A stretch of DNA of 6,034 bases, from contig CAMDGJ010000169.1 in NCBI GenBank assembly GCA_945897545.1, positions 1-6,034 on the forward strand, given 5' to 3'. Made by a program: the position numbers and the translations under genes. The notes below the pieces were generated by a model, which saw only the letters and a list, made by a program, of their open reading frames with translations, did not search any database and had not been told where the DNA came from. Shown here piece by piece: positions 1 to 5,041 of the stretch. Numbering within the stretch: position 1 is the first letter of the stretch; each line of letters opens with the position of its first letter. The DNA comes from Flavobacterium psychrophilum (GTDB lineage: Bacteria; Bacteroidota; Bacteroidia; Flavobacteriales; Flavobacteriaceae).

Positions 1-55
1 GCTGTTTAAAAATCGGCTGACCGACAAACTTTTTTTCAATATCTTTACAACTCAT
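1..55 (-). CDS. Probable IS4-type transposase, N-terminal 18 codons only (runs off the left edge)
   Basis: Read on the minus strand from the ATG at 55-53, the sequence encodes MSCKDIEKKFVGQPIFKQ before the window ends. The FxGQPIF motif close to the start is what I associate with IS4-type transposases of Bacteroidota, whose N-termini carry a 'FTGQPIF' signature ahead of the DDE catalytic domain. The catalytic part would lie outside the window, so activity cannot be judged. The gene points away from hsdS, and the hsdS 5' end is missing exactly on this side, which fits an insertion sequence sitting in or at hsdS. The A-rich leader before the ATG is typical of Bacteroidota. Because only 18 residues are visible, the family call rests on one motif and could be wrong. 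Confidence 0.5.
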   Translation of the reverse strand, partial: MSCKDIEKKFVGQPIFKQ

Positions 56-87
56 TACTTTTGGTTTTTAGTCACTCGAAAAGTATG

Positions 88-124
88 AAAAAAGGGCTTA
101 CTGTTAAAAGTAGCCCTTTGTTTT
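88..124. terminator. Bidirectional intrinsic terminator hairpin between the IS transposase and hsdS
   Basis: The left arm AAAGGGCTTACT (91-102) pairs with AGTAGCCCTTT (109-119) with one bulged T, around the loop GTTAAA (103-108). On the minus strand the hairpin is followed by six T residues (complement of 88-93). On the plus strand it is followed by TTTGTTTT (117-124). It is therefore a plausible terminator in both directions. It lies about 33 nt upstream of the transposase start, so it would stop transcripts arriving from the hsdS side before they reach the transposase, a protection seen in several insertion sequences. I infer it belongs to the IS, but the IS end itself cannot be fixed because the other inverted repeat is outside the window. 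Confidence 0.7.
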
Positions 125-136
125 AAAAAATATTAG

Positions 137-460
137 TCGTTTAGTAGTGTAAAACAATATAGAGTTCAACATATTGTTCAAGATAGTATTGAATATAAAC
201 AAGTATCAATATTAAATGATGGAAGTGTTGTATTAAGAGGAAACAAAATAGGGAAAGAAATAGGGCGTAAAAGACAATTTAAAATTGATTTAAGAACATA
301 TCCTGACACATTAATTTTCACAAGACAACTTTTGTTACAAGGTTCTATTGGTATTGCTTCAGAAGATGTAAACGATTGTATTGTTACTGAAAATATGCCA
401 ATGTTTTCTATTCAAACTTCAAAAATTGACAAGGAATTTTTGATATTATTTTTAAAATAA
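137..460 (+). pseudogene. hsdS: 5'-truncated hsdS fragment: first target-recognition domain of a type I R-M specificity subunit
   Basis: The frame opens after a TAG at 134-136 and has no usable start codon near its 5' end. It encodes a recognisable first target-recognition domain: IEYKQVSILNDGSVVLRGNK, IGKEIG, TLIFTRQLLLQGSIGIAS, then VTENMPMFSI. This is the usual HsdS order of an early strand, a 'G.e.G' turn, an 'l.f.r' strand and the strand leading to the distal helix. It stops at the TAA at 458-460, and the same frame resumes at once with EVFKSRIRKIELSGSAQKSI and FLDLEFLIPDIDLQKIIV, which is the expected end of that domain. The gene is thus broken twice: the N-terminus (I estimate 10-25 residues) is replaced by the IS-side sequence, and a nonsense codon splits the domain. 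One base change (for example TCA to TAA) would explain the stop. A sequencing error is the main alternative. Confidence 0.8.
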
Positions 461-568
461 GAAGTATTTAAATCTAGAATTAGAAAGATAGAATTAAGTG
501 GCTCAGCTCAAAAAAGCATACACGAAAGAACCTTTTTAGATTTAGAATTTTTAATTCCAGATATTGAT

Positions 569-1501
569 TTGCAAAAAATTATTGTTGTTGAATTATTGAA
601 ATTAAAAAGTAATGGTGATTCTATTTCTTGCAAACTAACCCATCAACTAAACCTAATAAAACAATTACGTCAAGCTTTTTTGCGTGAAGCGATGCAAGGA
701 AAGTTAGTAAAAATAACCAATGCCAAAGAAACTGGACAACAACTCCTTGAAAAAATAAAAGCTGAGAAAGCTCAACTTATTGCCGAGAACCTGCCTGCCG
801 GCAAGGCAGGAAAACGCAAAAAAGACCCGCCTGCCGGACGGGCAGGAAAAGAGTTACCGCCAATTGCAGAGGATGAAATTCCTTTTGAAATTCCTGAGCA
901 TTGGGCTTCGTGTAGAGGTAATGATTTAGCAACTTATATCGACCCCCAACCAAGTCATAGAACTCCGCCCGAAAGTAAAGATGGTATTCCTTATGTGGCT
1001 ATGAGTGATATTAAAAAAGACGGCACAATTGATTTTACTTCAACTCGAAAAGTTTCTTTAAGTGTTTTAGAAGAACATAAAAACAGATATGTTCTCGAAG
1101 AAGGTGATTTTATCTTTGGAAAAATTGGAACTTTAGGAAAACCTGTACTGTTACCAAAACCTTTTGAATATACTTTATCCGCAAATATTATTTTGATACA
1201 AGCAAATAGAAAAATCATCAGAGATGATTACTTATTTTATTTCTTAGGAAGTCCAATTGCAGAAAAAGAATTATTAGATAAAAAGAGTACGACATCATAT
1301 CCAGTTTTTGGAATGGCTAAAGCTAGAAATATGATTATTCCACTTCCACCCCTTCATGAGCAAGAGCAAATTGTGGCTAAGTTAAAGGAGTTAATGTCGT
1401 TTTGTGAAGGTTTAGAGCAAAGCATAAAGGAAAGCCAAGGTTATAATGAAATGTTGTTGCAACAGGTTTTGAGAGAGGCGTTGCAGGGGGAAGATGTTTA
1501 A
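569..1501 (+). CDS. hsdS: Type I restriction-modification specificity subunit HsdS, distal half (central helix, TRD2, C-terminal helix); remnant of a broken gene
   Basis: HsdS proteins fix the DNA target of type I restriction enzymes by holding two target-recognition domains (TRDs) apart on two conserved helices, and they recruit two HsdM subunits. This frame is open from 461, right after the TAA. The first possible start is a TTG at 569, which in the ancestral protein was the Leu of DLQKIIV, so it is probably not a true start; an ATG at 692 is the next option. Numbering from 569: end of TRD1 and central helix at 1-70, with LIKQLRQAFLREAMQGKLV at 29-47; a lysine/proline-rich linker at 71-103 with PAGKAGK and PAGRAGK; TRD2 at about 104-265, ending PLPPLHEQEQIVAKL; and a C-terminal helix ending YNEMLLQQVLREALQGEDV (292-310). 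The last helix repeats the central one, the internal symmetry expected of HsdS. The full protein was probably about 460-480 aa. No hsdM or hsdR is visible. I treat it as a pseudogene remnant, although half-size HsdS proteins that dimerise are known to work. Confidence 0.85.
   Translation: MQKIIVVELLKLKSNGDSISCKLTHQLNLIKQLRQAFLREAMQGKLVKITNAKETGQQLLEKIKAEKAQLIAENLPAGKAGKRKKDPPAGRAGKELPPIAEDEIPFEIPEHWASCRGNDLATYIDPQPSHRTPPESKDGIPYVAMSDIKKDGTIDFTSTRKVSLSVLEEHKNRYVLEEGDFIFGKIGTLGKPVLLPKPFEYTLSANIILIQANRKIIRDDYLFYFLGSPIAEKELLDKKSTTSYPVFGMAKARNMIIPLPPLHEQEQIVAKLKELMSFCEGLEQSIKESQGYNEMLLQQVLREALQGEDV
791..846 (+). repeat. Two in-frame GC-rich palindromic units inside the hsdS linker
   Basis: CCTGCCGGCAAGGCAGG (794-810) and CCTGCCGGACGGGCAGG (830-846) share the pattern CCTGCCGG-N3-GGCAGG. 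Each can fold with 6-bp arms CCTGCC/GGCAGG around a 5-nt loop. They lie 36 bp apart (12 codons), are both followed by AAAA, and encode PAGKAGK and PAGRAGK in the same frame. Their high GC stands out sharply from the AT-rich gene around them. They sit in the flexible linker between the central helix and TRD2, a site that tolerates insertion. I take them to be copies of a dispersed palindromic element that spreads inside coding sequence, of the kind recalled from Bacteroidota genes as PAGKAG/QAG-like peptides. A search of the rest of the genome is not possible here. Confidence 0.75.
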
Positions 1502-1518
1502 TTTAAAAGTTAATTGCT

Positions 1519-2079
1519 ATGAGAGGTAAATTTGCTAGAGAATGGTATAAAAAAGGGGAAACTCTTTTAAATAAATATGATCAAAATGGAGATTCTGGAT
1601 TGCTATTTGAATCCTATATTTATTTATGGATAGCATTAACAGTTGCCGCAAAAGAATACTGTGCATGCGATGGTAAGGATTTTAAAAAAAATAACAATGA
1701 AAAAAGCACCGACAAGGAAGAAATTCTTCATTGGGCTAATGTTCGAAATAATCAGATAATACAAATATTAAAAGATCATGAGCAAGATATTTTAGAGTTA
1801 TGCTCAAGAAAAGGAAGTAAAACGGGAACACCTATAATGGATGTTTTCGGTGATAAAACAATTGAGTTTCACAATGATTTTATTTCGTATTGGGAAGGTG
1901 AAAATAAGTATATCGAGCCAAAAAAAATAGTTCAAACTTTTATTCTAATATTAAATAGAGTGAGAAATAATTTATTTCACGGAGGTAAGTCCTTTTCAGT
2001 TGAATCTGATTGTGAAATTTTAAGAATAACATGTCCAATATTAAAAAGAATAACTTTAGAATGTATAAATACTTTATGA
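1519..2079 (+). CDS. HEPN-domain protein, putative ribonuclease (186 aa)
   Basis: The C-terminal part reads ILNRVRNNLFHGGKS, which contains R149-N150-x3-H154, the RNxxxH signature of the HEPN superfamily. In active HEPN proteins, dimers bring two such motifs together to cut RNA; many act as toxins, abortive-infection effectors or CRISPR effector nucleases. The rest looks alpha-helical: an N-terminal helix (GKFAREWYKKGETLLNKY), a helix around 29-48 (LFESYIYLWIALTVAAKEYC), a charged loop at 51-68, a helix around 75-97, and a helix at about 136-150 that leads into the motif. The phrase 'VRNNLFHGGKS' is common in small uncharacterised bacterial HEPN proteins as I remember them. The ATG at 1519 lies 17 nt after the hsdS stop, and the next gene starts 1 nt after this stop, so all three probably share a transcript. 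The family call is firm at motif level; the exact subfamily and target RNA are unknown. Confidence 0.72.
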   Translation: MRGKFAREWYKKGETLLNKYDQNGDSGLLFESYIYLWIALTVAAKEYCACDGKDFKKNNNEKSTDKEEILHWANVRNNQIIQILKDHEQDILELCSRKGSKTGTPIMDVFGDKTIEFHNDFISYWEGENKYIEPKKIVQTFILILNRVRNNLFHGGKSFSVESDCEILRITCPILKRITLECINTL

Positions 2080-2080
2080 A

Positions 2081-2419
2081 ATGAATAAAATTAAATTACT
2101 AAAAGATAAAATCAATACTGGTCAATTTCCGAGTGACTTCCCTCATTTTGGAGGCGCAAATCTAATTATTACGAATGATGCTCAAAGAAATTATCACGAT
2201 GGTGATATAGTAATTTATTCAGAACATGCATCAGCATTAAGTTGGTTAGTCGTTGAACTCAAAAAAATCTATAATGACGAAATAGATTCTCTGAATAAAT
2301 ATGAATTTTACCCTTATATAGGACAGTTAATTAACAATACTTTAAAACGACAAGAACTTCTTTTTGAAACAATGCTACACGTAGTTGAAGAAATTGAAAA
2401 TGATTGGGGAGTAAAATGA
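2081..2419 (+). CDS. Unrecognised 112-aa protein translationally coupled to the HEPN gene
   Basis: I do not recognise this family. The ATG at 2081 comes one base after the TGA (2077-2079) of the HEPN gene, a spacing that usually means coupled translation and related function. The protein has no signal peptide, membrane segment, cysteine cluster or nuclease motif that I can see. It starts with a basic helix (MNKIKLLKDKI), has a glycine/beta-like middle (HFGGANLIITNDAQRNYHDG, then DIVIYSEHASALSWLVVELK), and ends in helices (YIGQLINNTLKRQELLFETM, then an acidic tail). It lacks the GSx10DxD signature of MNT nucleotidyltransferases, so it is not the usual MNT partner of HEPN toxins. By position it could be an antitoxin, an inhibitor or a cofactor of the HEPN protein, but this is inference from neighbourhood only. 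Confidence 0.6.
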   Translation: MNKIKLLKDKINTGQFPSDFPHFGGANLIITNDAQRNYHDGDIVIYSEHASALSWLVVELKKIYNDEIDSLNKYEFYPYIGQLINNTLKRQELLFETMLHVVEEIENDWGVK

Positions 2420-2519
2420 TAAAAATATGATGCGAAATAAAGTGGTTAATGAAAAATATTGTAAAGCAATGCCACAGCCAATTTTAAAGTAAAGAATCAT
2501 ATAAATAACAAAACCTACA

Positions 2520-2586
2520 ATGAAATTCGGATTAAGAATACCTTCAATTACCAAAAGAATTGCTGCACGAACTTCTGTAAAAAGAA
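2520..2586 (+). pseudogene. Remnant: N-terminus of a small basic protein gene, cut off by the RAYT fragment
   Basis: The ATG at 2520-2522 follows an A-rich leader and opens with MKFGLRIPSITKRIAARTSV and then KRTKI. This resembles the N-terminus of short, very basic hypothetical proteins of the form 'MKxGxRxPSLKKRIAARTS', which I recall from bacterial and phage-related genomes without a known function. After about codon 25 the frame runs on to a stop at 2673-2675, but that part overlaps the RAYT-coding frame and has no family resemblance. I read this as the 5' end of a lost gene joined to another fragment. The resemblance is from memory and covers only about 25 residues. Confidence 0.35.
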
Positions 2587-2790
2587 CAAAAATACAAAGT
2601 GTGGCAAGGTGGTTATCACGCCGAAATTGTAAAAACCAATTGGTTTATAAAACAAAAAATAAATTACATCCATAACAATCCTGTAAAAGAAAAAATAGTA
2701 GCTCTTCCTGAAGATTATTATTTTAGTTCCGCAAGAAATTATGCAGGATTAGAGTATGAGTTAGAAGTAATCGTGTTAGATTTGTTTTAG
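2581..2790 (+). pseudogene. RAYT (REP-associated tyrosine transposase, IS200-like) C-terminal fragment
   Basis: The frame opens after a TAA at 2578-2580 and reads KEQKYKVWQGGYHAEIV, then INYIHNNPVKEKIVALPEDY and YFSSARNYAGLEYELEV. The string 'WQ.GYHAE', 'YIHNNPV..IV..PEDY' and 'SSARNYAG' is the characteristic C-terminus of the Y1-type transposases called RAYTs in Bacteroidota. A full RAYT is roughly 150-230 aa; only about 69 residues remain. The N-terminal half with the HUH metal-binding motif is gone, so it cannot be active. The Tyr of YIHNNP is in the region where the catalytic tyrosine is expected. GTG at 2599 could serve as a start but is just V in the family alignment (KVWQ). Hairpins that follow the stop are discussed separately. 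Confidence 0.75.
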
Positions 2791-2793
2791 TTA

Positions 2794-2864
2794 CCCATCG
2801 GAATGGGCACGGAATATAATTCCGCGCTATCCATAACAAGTGGCATTTGTATATCCGAGCGATC
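2794..2864. repeat. REP-like structured element downstream of the RAYT remnant
   Basis: Immediately after the RAYT stop there are two back-to-back hairpins. The first is CCCAT-CGGA-ATGGG (2794-2807). The second has arms CGGAAT (2810-2815) and ATTCCG (2819-2824) around ATA, extended by two more pairs (2807-2808 with 2826-2827) across one mismatch. Weaker pairing follows: ACAAG/TTTGT (2836-2850) and CCGA/TCGG (2855-2866 region). RAYT genes are typically flanked by such REP hairpins, which are their substrates. The element may also act as a terminator between the remnant and the convergent ATPase gene, although no T tract follows. Confidence 0.6.
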
Positions 2865-2868
2865 GGGT

Positions 2869-4050
2869 CTATTTTAGTATATCAGAGATTGGATTGCTTA
2901 ATCTTGAACTTAGGAAATCAGCTGAAATAAATTCAAAAAAATTGTTGCTTTTAATAACATCAAAAGTACAATTAGGATAAATATTACTGAAACTTTTGGT
3001 TAAAACGGCTTTTTTGTTAGGATTCCATTTAATTTCAAAAGTGTGCAACATTCCATTTTTTTCGACTATTAAATCAATTTCTTTCTGATCAGTGGTTCTC
3101 CAAAAATATAAGTTTGCATATACTTGCTGGTATTCATTCTGCTTGCGAAATTCATTTATCACAAAATTTTCAAAGATTGCGCCGCTGTCATTTCTAATTT
3201 CAATAGGTCTAAAATCATTTATCAGGGCATTCCTAATTCCCAAATCGTTAAAATAAATTTTTTTTGCCTTCTTTAACTCCTTTCTTTGGTTTGTGTTGTA
3301 TGCATTTAGTTTGTAAATAACAAATGCTTGCTCTAGCATATTAACATAGCTCTCAATAGTTTGATTATCAATTTTAAGTGTTTTTGAAAGCTCATTATAA
3401 TTGACTTCGCTGCCTATTTGCCAAGCTAGAAGCTTTAGTAATTCTAATATTTTTTCTGGCTTTTTGATTCCTTTAAACAGAAATATGTCCTTATAAAGGT
3501 AGCTTTCAGACAAAAATTTAAGCAATCTTTCTTCATTTCTTGTGCTAGTTACAATCTCCGGATAATAACCATAGCGCAATCGTTGCGGTAGTTGTCTGAT
3601 TTCTAAAAGTAAATTGGTGTGATTTACCATTTCTTGAAATGATAATGGATACAAATTGAACTCAAATTTTCTACCTGTTAGTGGTTCGTTTAACGAATTT
3701 CGGAGTTCAAAAGCACTGGAACCACTAGCTATTACTTGAATTTCTTTGTGATAATCTGAAAATAGTTTTAATATACTTCCTATTTCATTAATTTTTTGAG
3801 CTTCGTCAATAACTACAATTTGATGACTGCCAGCTATTTGTTTCAACCGTTCGGCATTGGCGTTTTGAAGTAATAAATGGACGTCGGCATTTTCGCCATC
3901 TAACCACAATGGCTCCATTTTGCTATCGAAAGAGAGCATTTTAATAAGTGTACTTTTACCAACTTGTCTCGCTCCTAAAAGCAAAATTACTTTACCTTTA
4001 AAACAGTCCTTCTGAATTTCTTTTGCAATTTGCCGAGTAATTATCTCCAT
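2869..4050 (-). CDS. AAA_14/DUF4143 family ATP-binding protein (393 aa)
   Basis: This is a full-length member of the AAA_14 plus DUF4143 ATPase family. The N-terminal P-loop domain has Walker A GARQVGKST (26-34), Walker B VVIDEAQ (79-85), a sensor-like strand ASGSSAFELR (108-117) and TGRKFEF (125-131). A winged-helix-like middle (about 205-250) is followed by the C-terminal DUF4143 region with YFNDLGIRNAL (266-276), FENFVINEF (293-301) and a PD-(D/E)xK-like core, EIDLIVE (D326) and FEIKW (E339, K341). Such proteins are usually near 380-420 aa, so the length is normal and nothing is missing. Their cellular role is not settled; they are frequent in accessory regions and are exchanged horizontally. 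The ATG at 4050 follows an A/T-rich leader, and a long dyad lies 36 bp upstream. The gene is convergent with the RAYT remnant and divergent from the acetate transporter, so it is probably monocistronic. Confidence 0.9.
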   Translation of the reverse strand: MEIITRQIAKEIQKDCFKGKVILLLGARQVGKSTLIKMLSFDSKMEPLWLDGENADVHLLLQNANAERLKQIAGSHQIVVIDEAQKINEIGSILKLFSDYHKEIQVIASGSSAFELRNSLNEPLTGRKFEFNLYPLSFQEMVNHTNLLLEIRQLPQRLRYGYYPEIVTSTRNEERLLKFLSESYLYKDIFLFKGIKKPEKILELLKLLAWQIGSEVNYNELSKTLKIDNQTIESYVNMLEQAFVIYKLNAYNTNQRKELKKAKKIYFNDLGIRNALINDFRPIEIRNDSGAIFENFVINEFRKQNEYQQVYANLYFWRTTDQKEIDLIVEKNGMLHTFEIKWNPNKKAVLTKSFSNIYPNCTFDVIKSNNFFEFISADFLSSRLSNPISDILK

Positions 4051-4085
4051 TATTAAGAACTATATTAGATTACAATCGTAAAATT

Positions 4086-4123
4086 ACTGTATTTTTTTAG
4101 ATTTAACTCTAAAATAATACAGT
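4086..4123. promoter_or_regulatory. Long AT-rich inverted repeat upstream of the ATPase gene
   Basis: ACTGTATTTTTTTAGA (4086-4101) and TCTAAAATAATACAGT (4108-4123) are inverted copies matching at 15 of 16 positions, separated by TTTAAC. The repeat ends 36 bp before the ATPase start, in the promoter zone of that gene, and points to an operator or a folded leader. T residues follow the right arm on the plus strand, so a weak plus-strand terminator is another reading, but no plus-strand gene ends near here. Confidence 0.6.
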
Positions 4124-4315
4124 TTTTATCAATTAGTAACTCAACAAGTACTAAATTTTCGTGTTAGTAAAAAAAATCTATCAAAATTTTAAATATAAAA
4201 TTTCGGCATTGAATTTTAGATGCTATATCCTCCCCTCCTCAAATAGCGATATCCAAAAACTATCGTTACAAAAACCCAATCAAAAGAATTATTCCAAAAA
4301 ATCAATCAGGTTTGA

Positions 4316-4323
4316 TATATTTG
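4316..4323 (+). promoter_or_regulatory. Bacteroidota-type -7 promoter element for the acetate transporter gene
   Basis: TATATTTG matches the Bacteroidota sigma-A -7 consensus TAnnTTTG exactly. It lies 85 nt before the transporter ATG, leaving a leader of roughly 75-80 nt. No clear TTG -33 element is present at the usual 19-21 nt upstream, so this is a good but incomplete promoter match in AT-rich DNA. Confidence 0.45.
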
Positions 4324-4408
4324 TGAATTATATATAAAATATAATGCAATTATTTCTGAAATCAAGAAGTAAAAATTAGCTAACTAAACCAAAAACAAAA
4401 TTAATCTT

Positions 4409-4969
4409 ATGGAACAAATTACCAAAGACACCACTGCAAATCCAGCTCCATTAGGGCTTTTTGGCTTTGGGATGACCACTATTTTATTAAACATCCACAA
4501 CGCAGGATTCTTTGAACTCAACGCTATGATTATGGGAATGGGACTATTTTTTGGAGGCTTGCAACAAGTAATTGCCGGTATTATGGAATGGAAAAAAGGA
4601 AATGGTTTTGCTATGGCAGCGTTTACTTCCTATGGATTCTTTTGGATTTCATTAGTTGCATTATGGTTGCTTCCTATTATGGGAGTAACAAAACCTGACG
4701 GCGCTTCAATGGGATTTTATTTGGGGATGTGGGGGTTATTTACCTTGGCTTTTTTTATAGGAACATTGAACGGAAACACTATTGGAAAACTTATTTTTGG
4801 TTCCCTGGTAATTCTATTTGTACTATTATCTATTGCTAGTTTTACTGGAAACGAAAGTATTCATACCTTTGCGGGTTACGAAGGCATTTTATGCGGTTCG
4901 TTTGCTTTTTATGAAGCCGCTGCCATAATAATCAACGAGAAATTAGGAAGAACCGTTTTGCCACTATAA
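4409..4969 (+). CDS. satP: Acetate/succinate transporter, GPR1/FUN34/YaaH (AceTr) family (186 aa)
   Basis: The product is a six-helix inner-membrane channel/transporter for acetate and similar small carboxylates. The family signature NPAPLGL is at residues 11-17, immediately before the first helix. Likely membrane segments are about 13-30, 37-60, 68-91, 99-120, 126-146 and 152-175. The last one contains the conserved pattern FAGYEGILCGSFAFYEAAAI, corresponding to the family's 'AGxxGxxxGxxAxYxA'. E. coli SatP is 188 aa, so this protein is complete. The ATG at 4409 follows an A-rich leader and puts the signature at the usual distance from the N-terminus. The gene lies 72 nt upstream of acetyl-CoA synthetase in the same direction, so imported acetate could be activated directly. 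The substrate is inferred from the family and this neighbour. Confidence 0.9.
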   Translation: MEQITKDTTANPAPLGLFGFGMTTILLNIHNAGFFELNAMIMGMGLFFGGLQQVIAGIMEWKKGNGFAMAAFTSYGFFWISLVALWLLPIMGVTKPDGASMGFYLGMWGLFTLAFFIGTLNGNTIGKLIFGSLVILFVLLSIASFTGNESIHTFAGYEGILCGSFAFYEAAAIIINEKLGRTVLPL

Positions 4970-5041
4970 AATCAATGTTATTTATATTGCCTAAAAAAGG
5001 GAGTAGAATAATTCAAAAATAAAATAAATTCGCCAACAACA

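Larger units (their letters stand above)
4051..4408. other. Intergenic region between divergent ATPase and acetate transporter genes (island/core boundary)
   Basis: This 358-bp stretch holds no open frame that I would call a gene. Besides the long dyad at 4086-4123, it has a smaller hairpin, TAGCGATA (4244-4251) with TATCGTTA (4261-4268), including one G-T pair. It also has a promoter-like element near 4316 and a run of very AT-rich sequence before the transporter. It separates accessory genes on the left from acetate metabolism on the right. I see no tRNA, attachment-site repeat or further coding remnant in it. Confidence 0.6.

Noticed and set aside
569..571. TTG as the genuine start of a stand-alone HsdS
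   Set aside because: The homologous HsdS frame continues upstream through 461-568 and across the TAA, and this codon corresponds to an internal Leu of the DLQKI motif.
991..1218. 75-codon open frame on the minus strand within hsdS
   Set aside because: It lies opposite the well-supported TRD2 coding frame and has no recognisable protein features.
1519..2419. Classic HEPN-MNT toxin-antitoxin pair
   Set aside because: The second protein lacks the GSx10DxD nucleotidyltransferase signature, so the pair does not fit that system.
2427..2492. 21-residue frame MMRNKVVNEKYCKAMPQPIL(K) just after the 112-aa gene
   Set aside because: It is too short to support without homologues, has no family resemblance, and lies in a scarred region; it could be a gene remnant but nothing shows it.
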